From an uncultured Tenacibaculum sp. (GTDB lineage: Bacteria > Bacteroidota > Bacteroidia > Flavobacteriales > Flavobacteriaceae): a DNA stretch of 64,000 nucleotides. Of the stretch, positions 1 to 9,912 are shown in pieces; position 1 is the first letter of the stretch; each line of letters begins with the position of its first letter. The notes below the pieces were generated by a model that had not been told where the DNA came from, did not search any database, and worked only from the letters and a program-made list of their open reading frames with translations. Both the position numbers and the translations under genes were made by a program. The stretch spans positions 62,001-126,000 of the forward strand of contig CANMJA010000002.1 in the NCBI GenBank assembly GCA_947498055.1, written 5' to 3'.

Positions 1-1
1 T

Positions 2-1252
2 GTTAAAAAAGTTACAGAGATAACAAAAGTTATAGATTCTTTGCCAATAAAAAGTGAAGAAAAGAAAAAAGTAGTCACATTATATTCAAATGATGATTTA
101 AAAAAGATGGATAGCCTTTTGGTAGAGGCGAAATTTAATTCACCATTATTTGATACTATTCCTTATATAATTAATGATAAAGATATTATTGGAAATGTTA
201 CTCAAATTGTAACACCAGAGCTTTTAAAAGAAAGACTTGCAGAAATAAATGCATCTACACCTTTTAATCTAGAATTTAATCCTGCTTTAGAAAAAGTAAT
301 TAATAATTATTTAAAGTATAGAAAGAAATATTATCCAGCCCTTATGGCTCGGGCAAAATATTATTTTCCAATTTTTGAAAAATACTTAGATCAGTATGAA
401 ATTCCTTTAGAAATGAAATATTTGGCTATTGTAGAATCTGCACTACACCCAAAAGCCAAATCGAGAGTTGGAGCAACTGGTTTATGGCAATTTATGTATG
501 GTACAGGAAAACAGTTTAAATTAGCTGTGAATTCTTATGTGGATGAACGTCAAGACCCTATAAAAGCAACAGTAGCCGCATGTAAGTATTTAAACTATTT
601 ATATGATTTTTTTAATGATTGGGATTTGGCCTTGGCAGCGTATAATTCAGGGCCAGGAAATGTTTTAAAAGCGATTAAAAGATCTGGAGGTTACAGGAAC
701 TATTGGAATATTCGTCCGTTTTTACCAAGAGAAACAGCAGGTTATGTGCCTGCTTTTTATGCAACGATGTATATTTTTAAGTATGCACAAGAACTAGGAA
801 TTTTTCCAGAAAGTCCCAAAATATATAATTTTCAAACAGATACTATTCATGTAAAAAGAACTATTTTTTTTAATCAAATAGTTGAAAAAACAGGTATAGA
901 CACAGATGTTTTATCTTTTTTAAATCCACAATACAAATTAGACATTATTCCATATATAAAGAAAAAGAAATTTGCTGTTCGGTTACCAAGAAATAAGGTT
1001 ATCGATTTTTTAGATAAGGAAAGAGAAATTTATGCATTGGCGCAATCAGAAGATTCGCTAAGAGAAAAACCATTGCCGAAATATTTTGAAATGGATAAAA
1101 GAATCCGTTATAAAGTAAGGTCTGGAGATTACTTAGGTAAAATAGCATCAAAATTTGGCGTTAGAGTAAGAGATATAAAGCGATGGAATAATATGAGAAA
1201 TACGAAACTTAAAATAGGACAACGTTTATATATTTATCCTCGTAGAATGTAA
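2..1252 (+). CDS. Lytic transglycosylase with C-terminal LysM domain (MltD-like), 5' end truncated by window edge
   Basis: Frame is open from base 2, so the track start at 41 (TTG) is probably internal. SLT-like core 'ESALHPKAKSRVGATGLWQFMYGTGK...AAYNSGPGNV' and C-terminal LysM-like 'YKVRSGDYLGKIASKFGVRVRDIKRWNNM'. Confidence 0.9.
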   Translation, partial: VKKVTEITKVIDSLPIKSEEKKKVVTLYSNDDLKKMDSLLVEAKFNSPLFDTIPYIINDKDIIGNVTQIVTPELLKERLAEINASTPFNLEFNPALEKVINNYLKYRKKYYPALMARAKYYFPIFEKYLDQYEIPLEMKYLAIVESALHPKAKSRVGATGLWQFMYGTGKQFKLAVNSYVDERQDPIKATVAACKYLNYLYDFFNDWDLALAAYNSGPGNVLKAIKRSGGYRNYWNIRPFLPRETAGYVPAFYATMYIFKYAQELGIFPESPKIYNFQTDTIHVKRTIFFNQIVEKTGIDTDVLSFLNPQYKLDIIPYIKKKKFAVRLPRNKVIDFLDKEREIYALAQSEDSLREKPLPKYFEMDKRIRYKVRSGDYLGKIASKFGVRVRDIKRWNNMRNTKLKIGQRLYIYPRRM

Positions 1253-1367
1253 AAAATACAGCATAAATATAAATAATAGATACATTGAATATTTTAAAGA
1301 AGAGCAATAAAACGAGTAATTGGAATGCTTTTTGATTAGGATTCTTTAACTTAAGATAAAAACTACG

Positions 1368-2360
1368 ATGAAACAAATACTAGGAATTTTAATAATCATT
1401 TTACAACTTATTAGTTGTAAACCCACTAGCGAAAGTGATTTTGTTTTACCGAGGTCTTCGGGAAATACAAATAAGATATTGGTGGTAATGAAAGGTACGC
1501 ATTGGTTAGAAAAACCAGGAGATGAAATTAGACGAGTTTTTGGAGAACACCAAGTAGGGCTTCCTCAGCCAGAAACATTGCTTTCTGTTGGGCAAATAGA
1601 TCCTTCAGGATTTAAAAGATCAATACGTGGTAATAAGGCAGTATTAATGTTTCAAAAAGCAGATGTAGAAGATATTTCTGTTATAAAAAACAAATATTCT
1701 AAACCACAGATAATTGTGGTAGCAACTGCTAAAAATGAAGAAGGAATGGTGAATTTAATTAGAACCAGAGGAAAAGAAATAATACAGATTTTTAAAGATG
1801 AAGATATTACGTTTATTCAAGATATTTTTAGAAAAGAAAAAATAGATGAAACCACCTTTAAAACAATTCAAAAATTAGGACTTAATATAGAGATACCTAA
1901 TCGTTATCGTTTGGTAGACGATACAGGAGATTTTCTTTGGCTTCGTCAACATTTAAAAAGTGGTATTGCAAGAGGAGATGGTAATAATAATGTTTTAATA
2001 TATTCTGTGCCATTAACAGATGAAAATAAAATCACAGATAATATTACAGCTGTTAGAGATAGTATCGGAAAAAAATATTTACCAGGAAGTAAAGAAGGAA
2101 TGTATATGATTACTGAGCAAGCATATACTCCTTTTACTTACGAATTAAAACTAGATGGAAAAAAAGCATATGAAACTCGTGGAAAATGGGAAGTGAAAAA
2201 TGATTTTATGGCAGGGCCGTTTTTAAATTATACTATTGTTGACAAGAAAAACAATCGACTTATCGTTTTTGAAGGTTTTACATATGCACCTTCGGTAAAT
2301 AAAAGAGATTTCTTATTTGAATTAGAAGCTATAGGAAAATCATTAAGAATTAAACAATAA
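1368..2360 (+). CDS. DUF4837-like lipoprotein
   Basis: 330-aa ORF with lipobox 'LQLISCKP'; overall resemblance to the Bacteroidota DUF4837 family, recalled rather than searched. Confidence 0.7.
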   Translation: MKQILGILIIILQLISCKPTSESDFVLPRSSGNTNKILVVMKGTHWLEKPGDEIRRVFGEHQVGLPQPETLLSVGQIDPSGFKRSIRGNKAVLMFQKADVEDISVIKNKYSKPQIIVVATAKNEEGMVNLIRTRGKEIIQIFKDEDITFIQDIFRKEKIDETTFKTIQKLGLNIEIPNRYRLVDDTGDFLWLRQHLKSGIARGDGNNNVLIYSVPLTDENKITDNITAVRDSIGKKYLPGSKEGMYMITEQAYTPFTYELKLDGKKAYETRGKWEVKNDFMAGPFLNYTIVDKKNNRLIVFEGFTYAPSVNKRDFLFELEAIGKSLRIKQ

Positions 2361-2376
2361 TTTTTTAAGGATAAAT

Positions 2377-2410
2377 AAAAAAGGGTGTGTGAATTGTTAC
2401 ACTCTTTTTT
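2377..2410 (+). terminator. Rho-independent terminator after the DUF4837-like gene
   Basis: aagggtgt (2381-2388) / acactctt (2399-2406) stem followed by a T run. Confidence 0.7.
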
Positions 2411-2481
2411 CATTTTATAAAGTTTTTTGATTCTAATAAGGTAGTTAAAATTTAATTTTTAGATACCGAATTAAATATTGT

Positions 2482-4416
2482 TTATTTACAAGAATTTCTT
2501 GAAATGGTTACACCATTTGGTGTAGAAGTATTATTATCTAAACAAATATAATTTCCTGAAGTACCAGTTGGTTTATCTATAATGTTATCAATTACTGTCA
2601 CGTTATTTAAACTATTATATAAACGAATACCATGGCTTTCATCTGGCATTATTTTATTTTTAGAAAGCATAAAATTAGTTGCATTGTTAATAGATATACC
2701 ACCAGTTATTATGTTGTTATTAAAGCTAACTCCAGATGCTTTAGAAAAAATTAATACCTTGTTGTTTTCAAAAATATTTTTTTCATCAAATACAATCTTT
2801 TTGTCTTGGTCTTCAGGTTTGTTATTCATTTGCGCAAAATAAACAGAATAATTACCAGAAGTGTTAATCGTATTACCTTTTAGTTCAACTTCATCACAAG
2901 TTGTATTTGTTGCTTGTATACCATTATTTTTAACATTAATTGTATTGTTATAAATTCTAGATTTTTTTGCATCGCTAAATTGAATGCCAGCACCACAATC
3001 TTTAATTATATTATCATGAATATAAGAATCATACGACCCAACAACAATACCAGTACTATATCCCTCAATAGTATTTTCAGAAACCTCATTATCAAAAACA
3101 GTTTCTCCAGAACCCGATATAAATATAGCCCACTTTTCTGCTGCTTTTCCTAAGGCTTTAAATTTATTTTTTTTAATTCTTGCACCAGAAATAAAAGAAG
3201 TTACAAGTCTAGTACCAATAGAATTTTCTTCCACAGTAATATCTTGACCAATAGTTAAAGTTAAAAAACCAATTCGACTATTTTTTTCCGTGTTCCCTTT
3301 AATAAGTACATCAAATACCTTTTGGCGTTCTTTTATAAGACCAGTATAAGGATCTCTAAATCGATCTGGTTCAATATTAATGGCATACCCTACTTCTCCT
3401 CCATCGGTTTTTTGAGAAGGTTGCCCTATATCAATAAAGGTATTGTTTTCTATAGTTACATTTCTTCCATCAACCAATGCAATACCCATTCTTCTTGAAT
3501 TTTCAATTAAACAATTTTTAATTGTTACATTTTCTGTTGGGTTATAATTTGGATTAAAAGAAAAACCAGTAGAATAAATAGCTATTGTACCAGAAGAACC
3601 ATTTTTAAAACGGATACCATCAACAGTTATATTTTTACCAGAATGTATGTGCAAAAGATGTGAACCTTCAATACCTGGATCGTCAGCTGAAAAAACACGT
3701 TCATCTCTGTCTCCATAAAAATTTCCTCCAGTAATAGTTATGTTTTCTGCTTCACGTACAGCCAGTATTGCTCCAGATCTTCTATTGTATTTGTCAGCAG
3801 GAAACATTCTTAAATTAGTATTACTAGTCATTACTAAATTAAAATTTGATGGTAAATTAACAGCTTCTAATGAAGGGTACCAATTTTGATTAGTAGTTGT
3901 GCTCGTAACCTTTGTAACTTCAAAGAAAGCATCTAATTTATCTATTTTAAAAGTTTCACCACCTAGTTTTTTTATGAAGAAAAACAAAGATTCTAGTTTA
4001 GAGGTGTTTTCTAAAGCAATATCAGAGGTCGTTTCCCCTTCTGTTAAATTCCATTTAGAGGTAAGAAAATTAAAAACCCTGTCTTTTAGTTTTACATTTC
4101 CTTCTATTTCTAATTTATGATTTAAAAGCCTTCCATCTATTTTACCCCCAGCAAAAACTAATTTTCCATTAGTAATAGAACCACCATCGTAATCAAAATT
4201 AACATCTGAAGCCAAGGTTATTGTTTCCCCATTAAGGTCTATTGCACAATTAATTTTTTTAGTAGCACCTTCTTGTATTTCAGATAAATTGAAATCACAA
4301 GGTGTTGTAATTTCAGGTTCTTGCTCACTTTGTTCATCCTCCAAAAGAATAACTTTAGAATCTTTACTACAAGAAAGAAGAATGAATAAAATAAATAGAA
4401 TGGATAATTTTTTCAT
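2482..4416 (-). CDS. Right-handed parallel beta-helix lipoprotein
   Basis: Signal peptide with lipobox 'LLSCSKD'; many 'NITITGG...', 'NVTIKNCLIENS', 'NNTFIDIG' beta-helix-like repeats. Confidence 0.8.
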   Translation of the reverse strand: MKKLSILFILFILLSCSKDSKVILLEDEQSEQEPEITTPCDFNLSEIQEGATKKINCAIDLNGETITLASDVNFDYDGGSITNGKLVFAGGKIDGRLLNHKLEIEGNVKLKDRVFNFLTSKWNLTEGETTSDIALENTSKLESLFFFIKKLGGETFKIDKLDAFFEVTKVTSTTTNQNWYPSLEAVNLPSNFNLVMTSNTNLRMFPADKYNRRSGAILAVREAENITITGGNFYGDRDERVFSADDPGIEGSHLLHIHSGKNITVDGIRFKNGSSGTIAIYSTGFSFNPNYNPTENVTIKNCLIENSRRMGIALVDGRNVTIENNTFIDIGQPSQKTDGGEVGYAINIEPDRFRDPYTGLIKERQKVFDVLIKGNTEKNSRIGFLTLTIGQDITVEENSIGTRLVTSFISGARIKKNKFKALGKAAEKWAIFISGSGETVFDNEVSENTIEGYSTGIVVGSYDSYIHDNIIKDCGAGIQFSDAKKSRIYNNTINVKNNGIQATNTTCDEVELKGNTINTSGNYSVYFAQMNNKPEDQDKKIVFDEKNIFENNKVLIFSKASGVSFNNNIITGGISINNATNFMLSKNKIMPDESHGIRLYNSLNNVTVIDNIIDKPTGTSGNYICLDNNTSTPNGVTISRNSCK

Positions 4417-4499
4417 TTTTTAGGGATTATAAAAGCTGTTTAACCAAAAGTAAAACTAATTTTTTACTTTTTTAGTATATTTGAGTATATCAACATTTA

Positions 4500-5009
4500 A
4501 TGTATAAAAAAATGAAATTCAATTATTTAGTTTTATTTATTACAGCAGTTATACCTCTGTTTACAGGTTTTTTTTGGTATGGCCCATTATTTAAGAATGC
4601 TTGGATGAAAGAAATGAATTTTACGGAAGAAAGTATGAAAGGAGCTAATATGAGGCTCATTTTTGGATTGTCTTATGTGCTTGGCTTAATAATATCAGCA
4701 GGGTTAATACCTGTAGTAATTCATCAAATAGGAATTTTTTCAACACTCGCTGGTGAATCTGGTTTTAATGAACAATCTGGTGAAGCATATGCTACTTTTA
4801 CTTCTTTAATGGAACAGTATGGAAATAGATTTAGAACCTTTAAACACGGAGCTTTTCATGCTGGTCTTTTAGGTTTTTTTATAGCAATGCCCATATTAGC
4901 AATTCAAGCAATGTTTGAAAGAAAAAGCTTTAAATACATAACAATTAATGTAGGATATTGGGTAGTTACATTAGCAATTATGGGAGGTGTTGTTTGTCAA
5001 TGGCTATAG
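4500..5009 (+). CDS. DUF1761-like membrane protein
   Basis: N-terminal 'GFFWYGPLFKNAWMKEMNFTEE' followed by several TM segments. Confidence 0.75.
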   Translation: MYKKMKFNYLVLFITAVIPLFTGFFWYGPLFKNAWMKEMNFTEESMKGANMRLIFGLSYVLGLIISAGLIPVVIHQIGIFSTLAGESGFNEQSGEAYATFTSLMEQYGNRFRTFKHGAFHAGLLGFFIAMPILAIQAMFERKSFKYITINVGYWVVTLAIMGGVVCQWL

Positions 5010-5113
5010 AAAAGTATTTACATAGTTAAAATTTAGCTTTTTATTTCTATTTTTACAGTCACACGTACAATAGTTGCTAAAATTAGCTGTTGTATCTGTA
5101 GAGCATTAATTTT

Positions 5114-7336
5114 ATGAAAAAATCATATATATTTATATCTTTAGTTGTTTTTTTAAGCATTGTTTATTCTTGTAGTACAAGAAAAGACAGCATGGTTAAT
5201 AGAAATTTTCATGCACTAACAACAAAGTTTAATGTTTTATTTAATGGAGAACAAGCATTTAATAAAGGTCTTAAAAACATAGAAGACAATTATGTAGATG
5301 ATTTTTGGAAGAGATTGCCATTAGAGCCCATAGATTTTGATGAAAGAAGTATAGGGGCTATTAAATTTGATTCTCCTGGTGGTGGTTTTGATGACGATAG
5401 TAAAGGGAAAGAAAGTAAATCAGGAACTCCTTTTGATAAAGCAGAAGACAAAGCTGTAAAAGCAATTCAAAAACACTCTATGAATATTAGAGGGTATGAA
5501 AAAAATCGTCAAATAGACGATGCATACTTGTTATTGGGGAAATCTCGTTACTATACACAGCGTTTTATACCAGCGATAGAAGCTTTTAACTACATAATAG
5601 CAAACTATCCGAAGGCAAATCTAATTTACGATACTAAAGTTTGGAGGGCAAAGTCGAATATTAGATTAGAAAATGAAAAATTAGCAATAGAATCTTTAAA
5701 ATTATTAATAGAGCTAGATAAAAACGAAAAAAATCTAACAAATGTACAACGTCAAAGTGCATATACAGCTCTAGCAATGGCCTATGAAAAAACCGACACT
5801 ATTCAGAGTGTTATAGAGAATCTGAAAAAATCTACTACGTTTGTAAACAACAGCCAAACAGCAAGAAATAATTTTGTTTTAGGTCAAATTTACAGTGAAT
5901 TAAAAAGAAAAGATTCTGCAAGAATGATTTTTAGAAGGCTTGCAAACAATAGAAAAACTCCAGAAAAATATAGAATACATGCTAATGTAGAGTTGGTTAA
6001 AAACAGAAGTAAAGATTCTTCTAATTTATACTTAATTCAAAAAATAAAAAAATTAGCACGTAACTCAGATTATAGAAAATACAGCAATGAACTATATTAC
6101 CAATTAGGTGTTTTAGAGGAAGACAGAGATAGTACAAATAGAGCCGAGAAATATTATTTAAAATCTTTAGAGGCGAAGAAAAACACCAACTATCAAAAAA
6201 CGTATACCTATGAAAAACTAGGAAATATATATTTTAATAAACAAGAATATTTGCTAGCAGGTTCTTTCTATGATAGTGTTATGGATGCAACAACAGAAGA
6301 TTTTGCTACAGAGAAAAGGATACGAAGAGTAAAAAGGAAAAATAAAGGATTAAAAAAGCTTAGAGATTTTGAGTTTACAGTAAAAAATGCGGATAGTATT
6401 TTGAAACTAACAAAAATGAGCAAAGAAGAACGTACGGCATATTTTTCTGAATATATTAAAGAATTAAAAGAGAAGGATGAAACAAGCAGACAACGCCTTT
6501 TAAATTCTGAAAATTTTGGAAGTCAATTTGGAGGTGGAACTTCGTTTAATAATAACTCAGGAAAATGGTATTTTTATAACGCACAATCGAAAGGTTTTGG
6601 ACAAGTAAGCTTTAGGAAAATTTGGGGTAATAGAGCATTAGATGATAATTGGAGATGGTCCGATAAAACGAAAACAAATGAAGAAGAAGAGGAAACAGAG
6701 ATAGAAGTTGAAAAAACAGAAAGTAAATATGAAGTAGAAACCTATTTAAGTACAATTCCTTCAGATCCAAAAATTATTAATGAGTTGATAACAGAAAGAA
6801 ATGAAGCATTATACCAATTAGGATTAATTTATAAAGAACAATTTAAAAATCCAGAATTAGCAATTCATAACTTAGAAAGATTGTTAAAAGTGAATGAAAA
6901 AGAAGAATTAGTATTGCCTATTAATTATCATTTATACCAGTCATATCAAGCAATTAATAAAATACCTGAAGCTGAAGAGAAGAAAAATTTCATTTTGAAA
7001 AAATATCCAAAATCTCAATTTGCACAGATTATAGAAAGACCCAATACAAAACTTAATATAGAGACTGAAGTAAGTGAAGTAGACAAAAAATATAAAGAAA
7101 TTTACAGAATGTATAAGTTTAATATGAATGAAGAAGCTGTAAATCAAATAGATAATTTGGGTTCTAGTATTGAAAATTCAAAATTAATTGCTAAATTCGC
7201 TCTTCTTAGAGCTATGGCTTTAGGAAAATACAAAAGTAAAGAAGAATATAAAGAAGCCTTAGAATTTGTAGCACTTAAATATGCAAATAGAATTGAAGGG
7301 CAAAAAGCAAATGAAATAATTAAACTTTTAAAGTAA
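5114..7336 (+). CDS. TPR lipoprotein, PorW/SprE-like (type IX secretion/gliding)
   Basis: 740 aa; lipobox 'VYSCSTRKDSMVNRNFHALTTKFNVLFNGEQAFNKGL' typical of PorW/SprE; TPR-like repeats. Confidence 0.85.
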   Translation: MKKSYIFISLVVFLSIVYSCSTRKDSMVNRNFHALTTKFNVLFNGEQAFNKGLKNIEDNYVDDFWKRLPLEPIDFDERSIGAIKFDSPGGGFDDDSKGKESKSGTPFDKAEDKAVKAIQKHSMNIRGYEKNRQIDDAYLLLGKSRYYTQRFIPAIEAFNYIIANYPKANLIYDTKVWRAKSNIRLENEKLAIESLKLLIELDKNEKNLTNVQRQSAYTALAMAYEKTDTIQSVIENLKKSTTFVNNSQTARNNFVLGQIYSELKRKDSARMIFRRLANNRKTPEKYRIHANVELVKNRSKDSSNLYLIQKIKKLARNSDYRKYSNELYYQLGVLEEDRDSTNRAEKYYLKSLEAKKNTNYQKTYTYEKLGNIYFNKQEYLLAGSFYDSVMDATTEDFATEKRIRRVKRKNKGLKKLRDFEFTVKNADSILKLTKMSKEERTAYFSEYIKELKEKDETSRQRLLNSENFGSQFGGGTSFNNNSGKWYFYNAQSKGFGQVSFRKIWGNRALDDNWRWSDKTKTNEEEEETEIEVEKTESKYEVETYLSTIPSDPKIINELITERNEALYQLGLIYKEQFKNPELAIHNLERLLKVNEKEELVLPINYHLYQSYQAINKIPEAEEKKNFILKKYPKSQFAQIIERPNTKLNIETEVSEVDKKYKEIYRMYKFNMNEEAVNQIDNLGSSIENSKLIAKFALLRAMALGKYKSKEEYKEALEFVALKYANRIEGQKANEIIKLLK

Positions 7337-7342
7337 TCCCCT

Positions 7343-7768
7343 ATGTTCAGTAACAAGAGTAAAAAAGTAAATTCAGTAGAGAAAAAATCTACAAGTAGAA
7401 ATGTTATCGGTAAAGGAACTAAAATCAAAGGAGATTTTATCTCAGAAGGAGATTTTAGAATCGATGGTGTTTTAGAAGGGACATTAAAAACAAACGGAAG
7501 AGTTATCATTGGTCAAGCTGGTTTTATTGATGGAAAAGTAGAATGTAGCAATGCAGATGTAGAAGGTAAGTTTTCAGGAGAATTTAATGTATCAAACACC
7601 TTAACGGCAAAATCTACAGCAAACATAACAGGAAATGTAAATGTTGGTCAAATTTCTACAGAACCTGGTGCTTCCTTTAATGCAACTTGTAATATGAAAG
7701 GAGCGGTAAAAGAATTAGGTAAAGAAAAGAATGCCTCATCATCAAAAGGAAAGCAAGAAACAGCTTAA
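7343..7768 (+). CDS. Bactofilin (polymer-forming cytoskeletal protein)
   Basis: 'IGKGTKIKGDFISEGDFRIDGVLEGTLKTNGRVIIGQAGFIDGKVECSNADVEGKFSG'. Confidence 0.92.
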   Translation: MFSNKSKKVNSVEKKSTSRNVIGKGTKIKGDFISEGDFRIDGVLEGTLKTNGRVIIGQAGFIDGKVECSNADVEGKFSGEFNVSNTLTAKSTANITGNVNVGQISTEPGASFNATCNMKGAVKELGKEKNASSSKGKQETA

Positions 7769-7958
7769 TAAGTATCTTCGTTTTAGTGGTATAGCAATTC
7801 AAATGGGTTTAATTATATATCTAGGAAATCTTCTAGGTAAGTGGTTAGACGATAAATTTAATAATATAGAAGAGCTGTATACTAAAATTTGTACTTTAGC
7901 AGCCGTATTTGCAGCAATGTATTCGGTAATAAAGCAAGTTTCTAAACTATCTAAATAA
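7731..7958 (+). CDS. AtpZ/AtpI-like ATP synthase accessory protein
   Basis: Two TM helices, 'FSGIAIQMGLIIYLGNLLGKWLDDKF'; upstream of the atp operon; overlaps the bactofilin ORF by 38 bp. Confidence 0.8.
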   Translation: MPHHQKESKKQLNKYLRFSGIAIQMGLIIYLGNLLGKWLDDKFNNIEELYTKICTLAAVFAAMYSVIKQVSKLSK

Positions 7959-7960
7959 TA

Positions 7961-8350
7961 ATGGTAAAAAGAATTATTATATTTTCAGCAACAATTTTGT
8001 TGCTTTTTTTTGTAGGTTATTTTTTAAATGATTTTTTTATTGAAAAAAACGATATTAAATTATCATTTAACCTATTTCATGTGTATTTATTTCATGCATT
8101 AGCTAGTTTATTAATTTATATACTTGTAGAGTTGGTGGTAACACAATTACCAAATGAAACAGGTTATTTATATTTAGCATTAACGATGATTAAGCTTGGT
8201 TTGTTTGTGCTAATTTTTCAAAACGATATTTTTTCTGAAACACCTTTAGTAAAAGCAGAGAAGGCTTCTTTAGTGATTCCTTTGTTTATATTTCTAATAA
8301 CAGAAACATTAGGTGTTGCAAAACTTCTGAATAACAAACAATTCAAGTAG
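7961..8350 (+). CDS. Membrane protein of the atp operon leader (DUF6168-like)
   Basis: Four predicted TM segments; starts 3 bp after the AtpZ-like ORF. Confidence 0.55.
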   Translation: MVKRIIIFSATILLLFFVGYFLNDFFIEKNDIKLSFNLFHVYLFHALASLLIYILVELVVTQLPNETGYLYLALTMIKLGLFVLIFQNDIFSETPLVKAEKASLVIPLFIFLITETLGVAKLLNNKQFK

Positions 8351-8384
8351 AATCCTTCAGAATAAAAACTAAATAAAAAAACAG

Positions 8385-8414
8385 TTTGTGGTTTTAATTA
8401 AATGTGTACCTTTG
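8385..8414 (+). promoter_or_regulatory. Bacteroidota-type primary sigma promoter for atpB
   Basis: TTTG at 8385-8388, 18-nt spacer, TACCTTTG at 8407-8414 (consensus TTTG / TAnnTTTG). Confidence 0.75.
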
Positions 8415-8452
8415 CACGAAATTTAATAGCCAAAACCACATTAATAAAAGGT

Positions 8453-9577
8453 ATGTTGATCACAAAAAAAACTATTCAAGTTTTAACAACAGTAACGTTA
8501 TTATTCACTTCATTAGCAATATTCGCAGGAGGCGGAGGAGGAACTTCAAGCAATGATGGAGGAAGGGTTAATACCAAAGAAGAAATCGAAGCATATAAGA
8601 AGCATCACTTAGCCGATTCGCACGATTTTTCTTTGTTTTCTTATACAAACGATCATGGAGAAAGAAAACACGTAGGTTTTCCATTGCCTGTTATTGTTTG
8701 GACAAGTAAAGGTCTTAAAACTTTTATGTCTTCAGCATTTCATCATAATGACGATGGTCATGAAATTGTTGAAAAAGGAGGAGTGAAATTGGTTAAAATT
8801 CATAGTAAAATATACGAATTAGAAGAAGGAGCAACTGAAGTTACTCTTGATAAAGATTATCATGCAAGTAATGCTCATAAGGTATTAGATTTTTCTATGA
8901 CTAAGAGTGTTTTTGGAATGTTGTTAGTAGGAGGTTTAATGTTTTTTGGATTCAGGTCTTTGGGTAAAAGTTATAAAAAAGGAGCAATTCCAACAGGAGC
9001 GGGTCGTTTTTTAGAGCCTTTAGTATTATATGTTAGAGACGAAATAGCAAGACCAAATATTGGAGAAAAGCATTACAGAAAGTTTATGGGCTTTTTGTTA
9101 ACTGTGTTTTTCTTTATTTGGATTTTAAATTTATTAGGATTAACTCCATTAGGATTTAATGTAACGGGTCAGATTGCTGTTACAGTTGCATTAGCGTTAA
9201 TGACGTTTTTAATTGTTCAGTTTAGCGGGAATAAAGATTACTGGAAACATATTTTTTGGATGCCAGGTGTACCTGTGCCAATGAAAATAATTTTAGCACC
9301 TATCGAAGTATTAGGAATGCTTACAAAGCCTTTTTCGTTATTTGTACGTTTGTTTGCAAACATAACAGCGGGTCATGCTGTAGTTATGGGGATTGCTGCA
9401 CTAATGATTTTGTTACAAGAGCAGTTTAGTACAGTAGGCGCAACAGGAATATCTTTTATTTTAACGTTGTTTTTAACGTTAATTGAGGTGTTAGTAGCTT
9501 TTTTACAGGCTTACATTTTTACGATGTTATCATCGTTGTTTATTGGTATGGCGGTTGAAGAACACGATCACCACTAA
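8453..9577 (+). CDS. atpB: F0F1 ATP synthase subunit a (track start 8402 probably too early)
   Basis: C-terminal half typical of subunit a ('PFSLFVRLFANITAGHAVV'); in-frame ATG at 8453 gives signal-like 'MLITKKTIQVLTTVTLLFTSLAIFAGG'; the 8402 start lies inside the promoter. Confidence 0.9.
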   Translation: MLITKKTIQVLTTVTLLFTSLAIFAGGGGGTSSNDGGRVNTKEEIEAYKKHHLADSHDFSLFSYTNDHGERKHVGFPLPVIVWTSKGLKTFMSSAFHHNDDGHEIVEKGGVKLVKIHSKIYELEEGATEVTLDKDYHASNAHKVLDFSMTKSVFGMLLVGGLMFFGFRSLGKSYKKGAIPTGAGRFLEPLVLYVRDEIARPNIGEKHYRKFMGFLLTVFFFIWILNLLGLTPLGFNVTGQIAVTVALALMTFLIVQFSGNKDYWKHIFWMPGVPVPMKIILAPIEVLGMLTKPFSLFVRLFANITAGHAVVMGIAALMILLQEQFSTVGATGISFILTLFLTLIEVLVAFLQAYIFTMLSSLFIGMAVEEHDHH

Positions 9578-9629
9578 GCAGAATTAAAAAAGAATATACA
9601 TTTGTTTAATTATATATAAATCAATTATT

Positions 9630-9827
9630 ATGACAATCCCAAATTTAGTTGGAGCAGGTTTAATCGTAATCGGAGGAGGATTAGGATTAGGTAAAATCGG
9701 TGGTAGTGCAATGGAAGCTATCGCTCGTCAACCTGAAGCTGCTGGAAAAATCCAAACAGCAATGATTATCATCGGAGCATTATTAGAAGGTTTAGCATTT
9801 GGTGCTTTACTTTTAGGAAAAAACTAA
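9630..9827 (+). CDS. atpE: F0F1 ATP synthase subunit c
   Basis: 65 aa; 'GLGLGKIGGSAMEAIARQPEAAGKIQ' loop and helix 2 'IIGALLEGLAFGALL'. Confidence 0.95.
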   Translation: MTIPNLVGAGLIVIGGGLGLGKIGGSAMEAIARQPEAAGKIQTAMIIIGALLEGLAFGALLLGKN

Positions 9828-9912
9828 TATCCGATAAAAGAAACAAAGCATTTTCCTGTAACGGTTGGTTACAGGGAATGTTTTTAAATTAAACAAAAAA
9901 ACAAAAAACACA

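Noticed and set aside
2582-4120. Plus-strand ORFs 2582-2842, 2914-3153 and 3899-4120
   Set aside because: Antisense to the beta-helix lipoprotein gene; no recognisable domains; shadow ORFs of the repetitive coding strand.
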